The translations under genes were made by a program, and so were the position numbers. The notes below the pieces were generated by a model, which searched no databases, had not been told where the DNA came from, and saw nothing but the letters and a program-made list of their open reading frames with translations. DNA of 64,000 bases. Origin: Trileptium ribeirensis (Eukaryota > Nematoda > Enoplea > Enoplida > Thoracostomopsidae). The stretch spans positions 62,001 to 126,000 of the forward strand of contig JASANE010029130.1 of the NCBI GenBank assembly GCA_030248225.1, in the 5' to 3' direction. Below, piece by piece: positions 48,505-61,580 of the stretch. Position 1 is the stretch's first letter. Every line of letters starts with the position of its first letter.

Positions 48505-51500
48505 CTCCTTGTTGTCGTAGCCTATATAGTAAGGGATATTTGTAATTTTTAAATTATGTATATACATCACTGGTATACACCGAACATAGGAGTAGACACA
48601 TTACGTTGATCTAGGAATTTATGTATTAACTGTTAAGTAATTTACTGTTAACTGATTTCAATATTTGTCATGCATGAGCTTCAACGAATGTTCAATTTTC
48701 CGGGTTTTCATTGCTTTTTCCAGCGCCTCGATATTATATTATGGTGCCTCAGTCATGAAAACGTCCTGCACCGATGATTCAATGTACACTTTACAACGTT
48801 ATTTAATGTCCAGGTTCGAATGGTGCGGGCCATGACTAATCGTATCATGCAATTTACAGCTCGGTTCAGTGTAGATTCCTAACCTCAATTACAGAATTAA
48901 AATTTGTCTATGTAACTTACGACTGGTGAATCTACATTGGTGACATTAACCAAATCTTTTTGAGATAACGCAATCGTGATAAAAGAGTATGTATATATTA
49001 AATGAAGTCTTGTTCTCGACTTTTAAGTATTGCGCTGTGAAATGTATATACTCTCTCAAAGTGCAGGCATCGCAGCAGTGGTTTTTTAGAAATTCGTCTT
49101 ACTCTTATTGCTAGTTGTACCTTGAATGCTCTTGTGTAATATATACTTACTGTATATGAATTCGCATTGAAACAAATGACAATAATAAAATTAGTAAGCT
49201 ACTGGTTTATTTTGTGTTGGTCTTAATGTATTAATAGAGCGAGAGCGGTTCAGAAATTAGTGATAACTTGAATGCTGCCAAGCTAGCTGACTACTTAATG
49301 TAAATTCATATCTTTAAATTGACTGCTTAAGCATGTGTTTAGATTGAATTGGAGCAGACCACAGTCTTATTATTGTAGATCCAATGTAGGATTCGAGGAT
49401 TCCTTGCCACGCTGTATTCACTTACCGTGTAAGTGGCAAGAGCTGCGGATTTGTTGCAAAATACAACTTAACCAGTATGGCTATAAAACAGGATACATTA
49501 TTCGTAAGAGGATATGCTGAACTTTGGTAGATTGCTGATTGCCAATATTTTTTCGTTGGTCGAAAAGTTCAATATTTTATATATTTATGTTTTGAACCGC
49601 AAATTAGCTGAATTAAATTGTATCAAAATCGACTGAGTTCGTTCATGTGTAAACGGACCACTTATGATTAAGCATGGATTTCGGGTATTAAATCATTACC
49701 CGGATGCCCGATCCGAATAAACTACCCGGGTATTTGATATCTATACCTTGGTATTCGATTAGCTACGTGGTGCCCAATACTAGCTGGTAGTTCTAAGTTG
49801 CAGTTTCCTGTCATTTGCTGTATCTGGGGCGTTTATTAAATTAAGTACGCACATATGCAAAGACTTATTGGATGTAATGGTGTCGATACCTAAAACTCGA
49901 TTCAGCCGGCGTGTCGTAAAATACTTGCGTGCTGACGTGGTGGCTAAGGAAAATGATGTGAAGAACCACGAAATCTTTAGGCTCAGTTATCAGCCATACG
50001 ACAACAGCATTTCGGAAGTAAAAAGGTTAAAGATATATAAATTTACTGGTTACCAGCGGCTGGATAATTTCCACGATAAGGATGCATGAATTTAGGGATA
50101 ATGTAGACGTTTCGTTTCCTTGTGCACAAAGTAAAAGAAGTTTTTGTTGTAGAAAAATCTAACTAGGTTTGGTTTTCCAAGAAAAACAAACAAGGCAACA
50201 ATGCTTTTTCAATATCTCCGCTCATCTAGTTACCAGCTTCATGCTGACTTACCACTATATATGAGTTTGGGTTTCAGTTGGGATGATTGTGATTACTAGA
50301 TAATAGAGTCGTGAACCAACACTTAAGGTAAGCCGTACAGTAATCCAAGATCCAAATTTGCAAGTTGAAAGAACAAATTGTAGTCCTGCTGAATCTGGCC
50401 TTTGAAAATACACCAATCAGTGGATACAGAATTAAAGGCGTAAATATTTTCAATTTTGATAAAACCCTTGTATGGCCCAGAAATTCAAGATATCGAGATG
50501 AGCCAAGACAATAGCAATTCTTATACTAGTCCTTATTCATACTGTTACTTATATGTAGACATTCTTGAAAAAGCGTTACGCTATTTGCTTTGAAAAATTT
50601 GTACATACATACAATACGTACATTATTTTTCATACAAAAATTGAAATTTTACATACAAGAACGGTTGAAATAAAATTCAGGCCATGCCGTTCTCGATATA
50701 CTAACCTTTAGTCTTAGCCTAAACTAAGGCCCTTATATGAGACATACACTAAGCTTAAATCAGAGGGCTGCCGCCCCCGGCAACCCCCGCACTATGCTGT
50801 TTTTCTCTAACGTTATAAGGTACCTCCCCTCAGGGTTACTTGTGCCCTCATAACTTTCTAACGGTGGTGCAGATTTCAGTAAATTACACACCAGTTGATT
50901 TATGTCATCAAGCCGAGGCGAACGACACCCAACATGATTATATTCCGAAGAAGAAATGTCGAGTTCCAAAGGGGGATATTGCGATCTCAAAAAATCGAAA
51001 AAAAAATTCTTCGTGGGTAAAACGAGTATTTTCTGAATCGTCTCATCAAGTTGAATCGATTGATACCAAAATGAGCTTTGTATCTTCAAAATTGACCAAA
51101 TTCGGGCTGGGGGCTAAAAACCCAGAAGATTCATGCATTATGTGGCATACATATATACTAAAAGTGCTAAAATTCCGTCGACTACAATTATATTTCATAA
51201 TCTGAAAATGCAAGCAAAAGAGGAAAACGTTGCATTAAATTCCGTACAAAATTGTTTTGACATTTGCACACTGTAAGTTTATGAAATCTCGTACTTAAGA
51301 TATGTAAGTAATCAAGACCACACAAATAACGTATGACACAGTACACATTATGAAATACAACAATTATTTTTAACAGGGCAATATAAACGTGAAGCCATCT
51401 AAAATGCAATTGTAATTGAGCATCTAAAGTTCGAACCCTAAGACATACATGCTCATGTTGGTAGTTAGCCCTGAGTTTCGGACCCCTGACAGGTCGCCTT

Positions 51501-52830
51501 ACCTGCCTGTATGATCCTCGGGCGCCGAACCCATAGATGTTTTAATCCCGGTATCTGGCTACCTCCACCACCCCTGGGAATCCAGCTACTCCATCGTACC
51601 TCGGACCTTGAGCATGTATGATGTATGATCTCTGTCCTACGTTGCAACGCAAATCTTATAAAACAACCGAGTTGCAGCGTTATGTGGCACAGTATCAATT
51701 TAACGTAGGATTCGCATTAATTTAGCTTTCAGAAAGCTGTAATGCTCTATGGCACCAAATGATTGATGTTGGCATAGCAATAGATCTGGTAGGAGATACA
51801 GTTGCGACACCATCGGCAAATGGCCTTTTCATTAGGCTATTCATAAGCACGTCAATGAATCTATATATGCAACTATGTATATATTTTTGTCATTTATCAT
51901 AGTTTATGTATTACCATAATTCTGAAAACACATTTTCATTTTTTTATTTTTCGCCTCGCGGATCCATCTGTTGTCGGCCTTCAAAAGTGGTACTGCACCC
52001 GCACGAGAAGTTTAATCTTGCAAAAACCCTATTTAGATTGTTTAAATGCGGTTTGTATAGTTAGCTTTTTTGTACAGGTCGTTTCCAATGTTTTAAAGAG
52101 TTCCGGCCAACCGTTGTAGTTTGAAGGTGTCTAGTAGCCTTTTCAACTTACTTTTATGTTGGATATATCATAACATAAAAGATGTATTTTTCAGTGAGTT
52201 CCTTTGGCTTCTAGTTCCTCAGATTTACTCAGATTCGCCCCTAATTTTAGCCTTTGTATTTAGCTGCCATTTTTGTTATTGCGTTGTTGTTTTATTTTTT
52301 TGCCATGCAAACTGTTAAATTTCCTAATACGCGGGTCTGTACTTATTGCTACAAGTGTCCGAGGCACATACTGGCGAGCAATCTTTTAGCTTATATAATT
52401 AATAGATATTGATAACTGTCCTTATTAGGAGAAGCCTTGTGTCCAAATTACAATTCCTAGTGTTCAAACTAATGAACATAGGCGTCTTGTGTACCAAGTG
52501 TATGTCCATACACTGTGTTCTTATGAGAATTAATATAACTAGTCCGTAGTGGAACTACATTTGTGAGCGGAGCTTGGGCTGTGGCATTACGAATGTACTC
52601 AATTTTATGTTCTTCAAATAACTACATTGCATAGGGCTTTATCATTGGTAAAAATATTATATTTGAATTCTTGGACCCAAAAAACCTATAATGGTTTGAT
52701 CGAAACGATTCTATTTCAATAAATAACACAAATATTGCAAAATTCTCTATTTTAGCTGCATAAGCTTAACTAATTAGCTAATTACTAATCAACCACTCAA
52801 TATTTTTTAATCCCAAATATCAGGTGCACA
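48505..52830. other. Intergenic, no gene seen
   Basis: AT-rich. The block at about 50800-51125 contains TTGAATCGATTGATACCA and TTCGGGCTGGGGGC, loosely like the foldback family, and is probably mobile-element debris. Two antiparallel ORFs there (50760-51089 -, 50840-51205 +) show no domains. Confidence 0.35.
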
Positions 52831-53000
52831 CTCTGACGTGATAGGCTTTCAAACAAAAAAGTTTTTTAAAATCGGTTCAGTGGTTCTTGAGATCCGTCGG
52901 ACCGAACGAACGAACGGACGGACATCGACCTTTTTACTCCCAGACAGAAAATAAAAACGCTTCGCTCGGCTTCGCCGAGCTCCGCTCAATAATAAAATAT
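52830..53000. repeat. Mobile-element terminus-like sequence
   Basis: Contains AAAATCGGTTCAGTGGTTCT followed by CGAACGAACGAACGGACGGAC and then GCTTCGCTCGGCTTCGCCGAGC. This order of blocks is frequent at the ends of short invertebrate DNA elements. The GCTCGGC..GCCGAGC part can form a hairpin. Boundaries are not defined. Confidence 0.4.
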
Positions 53001-55088
53001 TTATATTTTATAATAATAAACAGATCACGTAGCTTGTCTAAATACTTGGAATAGACTTAAATTCGTGTAGTATCATGGCGGATTTCTGAAATTTTTGATT
53101 TTGTACGTACGTACCAGCACACGTAGCCATTTCTAGGTGTATGTCTTTACAACTTTTTTTGCGAACACGGATTTATCGATCAGTTTATCCACTCCACTAA
53201 ATAGTGGAAATGAAGTTATAATATTTTTTCTTAAAACTGTGATTTATAAGTTTCAGAAATTTGGTGCCTTTAGGTCGTCAGAGGAAGGCATAAAGAATTT
53301 TTGGTTTTGATGGGTGCTCAGAATGGCCGTCACTTTGGCTGTTGTCTGACGTTGTTTTAATAGTCATTCTGAGCTTAGTAGGACTCTTATGTTATTAGTA
53401 ATGTTATTTGTTATCGAAATGGAGTAAACGTATAATTTTCGTCTGTCGTCAAAGTCACCAATGATTAGTCATGCGCTTATACTATTACGCAATCACGTTC
53501 CGGACGTTCAAAAATATGAACTTTTGCACAACCTCAGACATTATTAAAAGATGTTGGCGTTGGCCGGTATTGCCAATACCTAGCCATTTGTTATGTGGAC
53601 AGCTATATGCCTTGCACTACGAAAAACGCGTAACACAACTTCAGTTTTCGACTAGGAGATACTGTTCTTCTATGTGTCATGCAGTTTGTTCGGGTAAGTC
53701 ATTTGAACCCGGTTTGGGTTTTAACGTAAGTGATTATTGATTCGTTGTATGAGGTGTTACATAATCACGCTAGAATGTTCTGGCTTCTCCAGACCAGCAA
53801 ATTATACCTGACGGTCAGTGTAACTTTTTGGGCGGAAAATATTCTAGCTATTTTTAACCATGTGGAAAATTTGGTTATTTTTTCGTCAAAATTGGAAAAA
53901 TTCGAGCATTTTTCAGTTCAATGTGGAAAATTTCGCAAATTTTTAGCAGCGTAAAAAGATTATCTGCACACCTGGCAGCATGAAGTGGAGAGAAGGCAAA
54001 ATTTAACTGTGGAGCATGAATTGGTGATATCTGTGGGAGGTTAAAATACCTAGCAGGCTCCATGCCTATATTTAAATATGCCAGGTGTTAAGCATATTGT
54101 AACAATTACATAAAATAGCTTCTTGTTCTGTGATGAAACGCTGTTACAAATGCAACAGTTTGTACATAATTTAGACAGTAAAGTAAACTAAGCATATATG
54201 TCTGAAAATCGCTCTACCTTACTAGGTATGTAACTCTTTATTAACGACTTACTCGACAACCTCTTAGATAATTTTTCCTAATTACAAAGAAGATAAATAT
54301 TACTGCAGCTATGCTAGACTTTTTGATATGTACAAGTTATTATTACTTCTTATTCTAATGAAGCGGGGCCAGCGTGGTGAGGGGAGCTTCACCAAAATAG
54401 CGTTCAACTGAGCAAAAAATATTTTTTGTGCGTTCTGTGTCTCTTCACTTCTTCACTAGATTGATGAATCTTGGGATTTCTTTACTATTCGACACGTAAT
54501 AAACTTTATTCGTGCAGCTAGCTTTGTGTTGACAGTGCTTTATTATATTTCTTGTTCAAATTTGTCAAAATCTACGCGAATTGGAAAGTGAATTACTGCC
54601 ATTTGGAGTCCCCAAACATTTTAGGTTATAACGTTGCTCGTTGCAGGTGTATAGTTATCTTTCTGGTTAAGCTCAATTTGGAACCTCGAAATAGTGACTT
54701 AGCACAGACAGCCCTGATTTCGTTTCCACTGCTGCACGAGTAACGAATAAGAATCCACACGTCCTAGTTAAAGTATGATAATACGGTTGCGTTAAATAAG
54801 AATATTAACAGTATGAAAAAGTTTTCCTTGTTAAGTATGTAGATGTTAATTTGCTCCGAAATATAATTTGCCAAAACCTTATTTATGGCCATATTAAATT
54901 TGGACTGACGTCCGAACAGAGGCCGAAGTTTGTTTTACATTTGACCACCATAGTCGGAATGTGGTAAACGATTTATAATGATCACAATATGCTATCCTGA
55001 TATGTTTTTGCTACACAATGTGCCGGTATTGAAGTAGCACAATTTTATTTCCGAATATGTTTTGTTGGTTAGCTATGTTTTATTCTAG
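53001..55088. other. Region upstream of frataxin exon; first exon(s) not identified
   Basis: Must contain at least one upstream frataxin exon with the start codon and the mitochondrial targeting peptide, unless it lies further left, but no ORF here can be assigned to it. A dispersed repeat copy sits at 54565-54630. Confidence 0.4.
54565..54630 (+). repeat. Short dispersed repeat, copy 2
   Basis: The CATTTGGAGTCCCCAAACAT/TTTAGGTTATA core matches 4871-4900 in the same orientation. Confidence 0.5.
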
Positions 55089-55585
55089 ACAACAAAGCTT
55101 TACTCTCCCAACGTCGTTTATCGCTAGAACCATGCTTACAAGCTTCTTCGACGACGTCAGAATCAGGGTCTTCTGTGTTACTTGACGATGTTTCTTATGA
55201 CAAAATAGCAGATGAGACGTTGGATTCGCTATGTGAACGCTTTGAGGTCATTGCCGACTCGCCAAGTTTTAGCACGGATGTGACAAAAGATATGGACATT
55301 GTTTATTCGCAAGGCGTTCTGACTGTAAAGCTTGGAGGAAGTCGCGCTGGAACTTACGTTATTAACAAACAGTCTCCGAATAAACAAATTTGGCTATCGT
55401 CTCCGATTTCGGGCCCCAAACGATATGATTTTGTGGAAGAATCTTGGTTTTATTCACATGATGGCTCTAATTTGCATGAATTGATTAGCGATGAATTAAG
55501 ACGCGTATATTTTGCCCAAGTTAACGATATTGATGGTGTGTTAGACTTTTCGAATTGCGCACACGCCATGTCAAAAGAAAGTTGA
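55089..55585 (+). CDS. FXN: Frataxin, last exon
   Basis: Mitochondrial matrix protein that promotes Fe-S cluster assembly on ISCU with NFS1. Acceptor TATTCTAG ends at 55088 and the exon starts in phase 1. It encodes 164 residues to TGA 55585. Residues near its start (QRRLSL) look like the end of a mitochondrial targeting peptide. The mature domain follows: [20 protein letters not shown] (acidic helix), [29 protein letters not shown] (the family's invariant beta-sheet surface), SGPKRYDF, and SWFYSHDG with a final helix. A short insertion, GGSRAG, lengthens the loop before TYVINKQ. AATAAA at 55784-55789 is a likely poly(A) signal, and a diverged copy of the exon's 3' end lies between the stop and that signal. 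The upstream exon(s) were not found. Confidence 0.95.
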
Positions 55586-55674
55586 CGCATTTGTCATGGC
55601 TAATAATTTATAGAGATATTCTTTCAATCTGCTACAGACACTGTTGATATACATATATAATATAGCATTGATTT

Positions 55675-55766
55675 GCCATGAATTATGGCGTATATATTTT
55701 ACCCAAGTTGACGATATTGATGGTGTGTTGGATTTTAATATTTTCGAATTGCGCACACGCCGTTAT
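55675..55766 (+). pseudogene. Diverged duplicate of the frataxin 3' coding end
   Basis: CCCAAGTTGACGATATTGAT with flanks GGCGTATATATTTTA and TTTTCGAATTGCGCACACGCC repeats 55489-55570 with scattered substitutions and an 8-bp insertion (AATATTTT). The frame is open from 55644 to 55826 and keeps [19 protein letters not shown] against [19 protein letters not shown] in the real exon, then diverges because of the insertion. Confidence 0.85.
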
Positions 55767-55783
55767 TTATCATCGATAACTAA

Positions 55784-55789
55784 AATAAA
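55784..55789 (+). promoter_or_regulatory. Candidate poly(A) signal for frataxin
   Basis: AATAAA about 200 bp after the frataxin stop codon, downstream of the duplicated segment. Confidence 0.4.
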
Positions 55790-55829
55790 AAACATTCTTT
55801 ACCCCTTAAGCAAGTTTCATATGTAATTT

Positions 55830-58800
55830 ATAGCAGTCCACTCCAAATCAGACATACGTTTAGCTGTACGGTCTACTGACTGGCATTCTACTTGCATTTC
55901 GTATTTACTTAGTGTAGTGCATGCTTTGTTGTCTAATGCGCAGGGCAGGTTGTATACATTTAGTTGCGATTTGTTTTACTGCAAGAAATTGTATATATTA
56001 ACCAACTCGACAAATATATGAGGTTTTTAAATCGTCTTATTTATCATTAAGCACCAGGATAATAGTGCATAATCTATGTCCGGGTGCTGCTAAGTTGTCA
56101 CTTTCTGCAAATTGGGCATAACATATAATCAGAATGATGCCAATTAAAAAGTTATGTGTAGCTAACGTCATGTAATAATGTATGTTAAGACTGACTATGA
56201 GTTAAATTTGTATTAGTTGTTTGTTCGTGGCGGTTGGGCTTTTAAAGTACTACTGGCTTGCTCTAGCATCATGACAGACCCAGAACATACTGCATTTTAC
56301 CTTTCATGGCCGAATTAATTTGTCTATCGTGTAATATATGGCAGTCCAAATGATGCCAGCCCATGTTATTCACTGTAGTGCTAACTGAGTTTGTCGTATG
56401 GTGTACGTTTGGGCGTGGGTTGTTATTGGATCACTTTGTGTCGTGCCTTGAGCTTAGCGGTTCGTCTTAGCACAGTTTGCGTAGGCCGCTTGCAATCATG
56501 CAGCCCGGGTTCAAGACCTGGTATCGACTTCCGCTTGCCAAACATTGCATATAATGGAACGTGCCAAAGCATGCGAATAGCAATACGTGTGCAAACAATC
56601 GTCGCACTACAAATTTAGTTAACGCAGCACTTCAACATGTGCGATATATTCGTTTGTTTGACCCAGTAAGCATGAAAGCTTTGAATTCTGTGTAGTATAG
56701 ATCAAACCGTAATCACAGCTCGCAAAAAAGTAGCGAACATTGCCTATGGTTGTTTCAATTTTGTGTGTGTGAATAATTAACTGTATTGCAATAAACCACA
56801 AGCTGCTACTATCGTCAACGTTTCGATTTCGATCGATTTTGATCTACTAAAATGCACTGTTAGAACAGTATATTATTTAGCATAGTAATAAAGTAATAAA
56901 TTTTTGTAGATGTTAAAGTTTGCATTACAGCTGATACGTTGTTAAAATGTTTTATCGTGAAATATGAGCGGCATTGGATTTGAATACTTCTTTGTCTTTT
57001 TCTGAAGCAGAGCAAAACCGAAATTTCAACTAATGCGTGCATACTTTAAAATATTTACCCACTTCTATGTTTTACATATTAAGTAACTACCCACAAAATG
57101 TTTTATATCAAAAGTAATTTATATGGTCCTGTTTAAAATGTCAATTTGAATGAAAATGTGTGTAAAGAACGTTACAAACAAAAATTCTAAAACTTCATCA
57201 AGCAATCACTTAATTTTACTGAGGAAACGCATCCCTACATAAAACATTAAATTTTTTTCTACGATATGCACACACTTGGCTCGAGTAGGTGATATTACTA
57301 TAGAATATTATACCTGACCTTCAACAACCGGAAAATCGAAAAGATGCGAGTTCGTTGTAAGTTAATTGTGTGGATGGGTTTGATACTAAAAGCTGCCAAC
57401 GCCGGACCTCATAAAGAGTGTATAGATAAGTTTCGTTACACATTTTTGATTTTATTCATATTAGCCAACACTAGGAGGCCGCGTTTTCGAACAGTATATA
57501 ATGAAGGATTGGGCCCACGAACTTAATATATATAACAATGAAGCAAATTTATAATTTAATATTGGAAAGCATGCTTATAGTCCCATATGATCTCTGCTAT
57601 AATGACATAACATCAGTAGTTATATATAATGCCCAGTTACTTGCAATTGGCAACAAAAAAATCTCTCGTTGTTACGTTAGACTACACTTGGGTACCGATA
57701 TTTTGAGCCGCCATTTATTTGTCATGAGCCTAACTGAATTTAGCTTCATGAAGCTGTGTATGAGACTATTAGTGAATTGATGGATCATTTCAAATCGCAC
57801 GCTTCTAGGATTCTTCCTTGAATAATCGTATAAAGCTTTATCTTTAAAAGCGTAACACTAAGCCTAAGCTTAGCTAGGGATCACAGTTCTGTTAATTTGC
57901 CCTATGGTACTTATGTCAAGTTCTATCTTTCACCTCCTCTGTTAATGTAAAACGTGACATGACCCGAGTTGTTAACAATATTTTTATAATACATCACATT
58001 TATTATATTTGAGGGACGGTCTCCTGTGGAACACCAGATTAATTGGAAGAGAGACTTCTGCAGGGATTTCGTCGTTGGCGAAGGTTGCCCAATCGCTTAA
58101 ACTTTAGACTGGTTAAATTTAGATGCATAGATGTGGACTTATTAGATATATAGCCGTGTAGGGCATTGTGGTTTCTCGAAGAGAAGTGACAAACTGTAAA
58201 ACAGCCCATTTGGGAATTTGTTCATTAGATTTTAACTTTTTATCTTTCCTTCCCATTTACTATCGTGTCATTATCTACTGTGCCATTTACTAAGTTTAGT
58301 ATCAGTTCACGTGTCTTGAGCTGCTGCTGGATCAGCATTTTGCGATATACGAAGGCTGAGCCAAGTTATTGCCAAAACTGTTCAAATTTGGATTCTTTGG
58401 CAAAAAACGACACTTAAAATTTTATTAGAGGTGATCTAAATTTTTTTATGTTTTTAACTATTTTTGTTTGAGCTAAAATCTTGCCAACCAAACAATATTT
58501 TTATAACATTTATAATACTTTTATAACTATAAAGATATATTTTAATTCTAGGATTAGAAATAGCCGATCATGGGGGCTTGATTATCAGGAGGTCGGCTTT
58601 CTGTCTCTCAGGGGGGTCAGCCGGTCGGCGAAGAAACAAAACGTACATAATAATCGCCATTGGATCAATAAATTAATCTCTACAAAAACTTACTTAAACT
58701 GAATCATTACTAAACTGCTTCGACACATGATGTTCACGAAGAGCCATCGTATTACAGTTGACCCCAAATTAATTCCATGATTTTGCATATGCGTCATCTT

Positions 58801-59703
58801 GGGTTTCTTTAGTCCAATAGGCATCCTTCACGAATGACCATTGTATGCCCGAGAACTATAAATGGTATGCTAAAAATTAGCTGACTTGATAAACTATTTA
58901 AAATTATGACAGTTTTGCGTGCTAAAATTGCCAATTTGTTGCAATGCAAAATGCATATTGTAAATTATACTACGTATTGCATATAATAAATACCTGAGTT
59001 TAGAAATTGACTAGATTTTATTCCACCATTTATTAACTATAATTAAATTCACGGAATGAATGAAGTGTGGAAGAGTTAAATCGAACAGATTTAACCAAAG
59101 ATTATTAGTTATTCTAGCAGAATCACTTACGCTGAAACAAATTATGTTAGCGATTGAAATAACTGACGTAGGACGTGAGAGAATATTGTAAAAATGTGCT
59201 CTCAGTAGTGGTCAGATATTTGAGTGAGTAAAATAACAACTTTCTAAAGGAGTTCGGTCCTTATTTGTTTTCAATATTTAGAGGGTGATATAACAACGGG
59301 CATAGTTTGTATGACTGAAAATTCACAGGGGCTCCTTTTTGCAATTCTGGTATAAGGAATTTTTTAGTAATGGTATTAATTTATTAGCATTTAGAAATTT
59401 CTTCACATCATTTTAATGGTTTTCACCACTTTGTAAAAATTTGATAATAATGATACAGGCAAGTAGTATATGGGGAGGAATACGAACATAGAGGATCCGA
59501 GGATCCATTTTGGCTCTTTTTCCATTAAATTTTTTCTTTTTCTGTATGGGGTCATTACCGGAGTGCCGGGTTGTACGGGGCAATTAGGGGAGGCTACGGA
59601 ATTATACGGAGCTAGGTACGGGGTTGACCGGACGCGCCAGCGGGTGTCTGGTGCATGTAGTTTTCGTTTATACAATTAAGTCAACTATACCGTTTTATTA
59701 ATG
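55830..59703. other. Intergenic, no gene seen
   Basis: AT-rich with ORFs under 95 codons. A tRNA-like box B (GGTTCAAGACC at 56508) stands in a locally GC-rich stretch. A GC-rich block at about 59540-59650 looks unlike its surroundings but carries no motif. Confidence 0.35.
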
Positions 59704-59895
59704 CACTACTACATTCAATTTGTAAATTCAATGTATAAATCAAGTAGTTTTTTATTAAAATTATTTTTCTCTGCGCTTAATTTCATCATATAGTTTTTCC
59801 ACTACTACATTCAATTTGTAAATTCAATGTATAAATCAAGTAGTTTTTTATTAAAATTATTTTTCTCTGCGCTTAATTTCATCATATAGTTTTTC
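59704..59895. repeat. Perfect tandem duplication, 96 bp x 2
   Basis: 59704-59799 and 59800-59895 read identically, from CACTACTACATTCAATTTG to CATCATATAGTTTTTC. Confidence 0.95.
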
Positions 59896-60296
59896 AGTGA
59901 ATGTTATATTCAGTTTTTCGCATATTTCCTCCACTTAAATCTTCACTTTAAATCTGAAAATAAATTATATATCTAAGTGTATCTTCATTAGTAAGCGGTT
60001 TATTAAACATGGTAAATATTATATTTCACGAAATTTCAAAATATAAATATCATACCGCAGCTATTCGTTCCTGATTGTAGATAATCATGTACCCTTTAAG
60101 ACAGGGTGCGTGGTTATCTACAATTTTCCATATTTGCCTTCTCATCACACTATTATACAATTAATAATCTTGCTTCCATTAAAACAGTACGATTCGTTAG
60201 TTTGTCGTTTTCGCTTTACAAAAACTATCTGTCAATAAAACACCGCGAATTTTCGTAAGTTTTATTTCCATATTATACACATTCATCACAACAAAT

Positions 60297-60695
60297 TTAT
60301 AATAACAAAGGTTTCGTTGAAATTCCATCTTCATTAACAATTCTTTTCGGATAAAAATACGATAAGCTGTTTCTATATTGTTTGTATTGTACAAAGCTAC
60401 AGTCCTTTAGCAGTCTGAAGCCATGGTTTATTCCTCCACATGTTCCTTTTTCAGTCAGCACCCCCATGAAAGCGTCTTTCCCAATATTGTTCGTAAGTTT
60501 TGATAGTCCTTTGGTCGATTTCTTTTCCTTTTCTTCAGCGATCCACCCGTAGTATGTTTTGCTGTTCAGCGCCACCATCCCTTCGCCCTTCCATTCGAGT
60601 TTAAACAGCCCTGGTGTTCTTTTGCTGGAATCGTCAGTGGCCAGAAACGATGCCTTTCCATTGGTTTTCTTATAACACCACAAATTATAAAACAC
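60297..60695 (-). pseudogene. Polinton/Maverick-type DNA polymerase B, C-terminal fragment
   Basis: The minus-strand frame contains KRTPGLFKLEWKGEGMVALN, SKTYYGW, KKSTKGLSKLTNN, GGINHGFRLL and SLSYFYPKRIVNEDG. In Polinton/Maverick and adintovirus polymerases of the B family these blocks form the C-terminus in this order. The frame opens after a TAA near 60712 without a credible start, so it is a fragment cut off from the catalytic domain. It points opposite to the polymerase N-terminal piece at the right edge, so the element is rearranged or two copies are present. Confidence 0.85.
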
Positions 60696-60926
60696 AACTG
60701 TATCTCCTATGTGTTAATAGTCTCCAGCGGGATATATCTAGCTGTATCAAACACTGTTCTGGCTGTATAGCAAACAGTTTGCTCGTTTCATAACATAGTG
60801 GATATTTGTATCTGCTCTGTATAGCATAAACTCGAATGCAGCTGTAATTGTACGAATCCTTTCTTCGTTGCTATTTTGGTATTATTTCGTTGGAATTTTT
60901 ATATTCATTTTATATTAATTTTAATT

Positions 60927-61580
60927 AAATTTCAAATTCTTCGTTTCAAAACTAGTACTGTTATAGGGAGAAGATGGCATGCACAGTGGAGAAATTGAAT
61001 CAAAAGAAGAACCTAATCAAGATCATGATTTGGCACAAGTACGTTTAATTTGTTTACTCAAAATTAGCCCATTATATATTTATTATATAGAACGTACTCA
61101 TTACATATACCTTTTACCAAGTATTCATCTATAATTACAGTTTTAGCAATCACTGTCACTGGGCCTTCAAGGGGTTGTTTTCATGCAAGAATAGTGTATA
61201 CCGGAATTTCCATGTATTGCCTGTTCCCCTGCTAAAAATTCTCTGACAGATTCTTCAAATTTCAAATTCTTCGTTTCAAAACTAGTACTGTTATAGGGAG
61301 AAGATGGCATGCAGAGTGGAGAAATTGAATCAAAAGAAGAACCTAATCAAGATCATGATTTGGCACAAGTAATGTTTAATTTGCTTACTCAAAATTAGCC
61401 CATTATATATTTATTATATAGAACGTACCCATTACATATACCTTTTACCAAGTATTCATCTATAATTACAGTTTTAGCAATCACTGTCACTGGGCCTTCA
61501 AGGGGTTGTTTTCATGCAAGAATAGTGTATCCCGGAATTTCCATGTATTGCCTGTTCCCCTGCTAAAAATTCTCTGACAG
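60927..61580. repeat. Tandem duplication, ~323 bp x 2
   Basis: 60927-61249 and 61257-61580 are nearly identical, differing by a few substitutions and a 1-bp indel, and are separated by 7 bp. Each copy includes the tail of the integrase frame (minus strand). Each also carries an exon-like + strand piece between TTATAG and GTACG/GTAAT, encoding SGEIESKEEPNQDHDLAQ. Confidence 0.92.

Noticed and set aside
49670..49760. CGGGTATT/TACCCGG-rich patch as a hAT end
   Set aside because: Self-complementary pieces are present, but no matching far end or target duplication was found.
50760..51089. 109-codon minus-strand ORF
   Set aside because: Antiparallel to another ORF in mobile-element-like sequence, with no domain.
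53471..54743. Short ORFs as frataxin first exon
   Set aside because: None gives a mitochondrial-type N-terminus ending in the required phase at a donor site.
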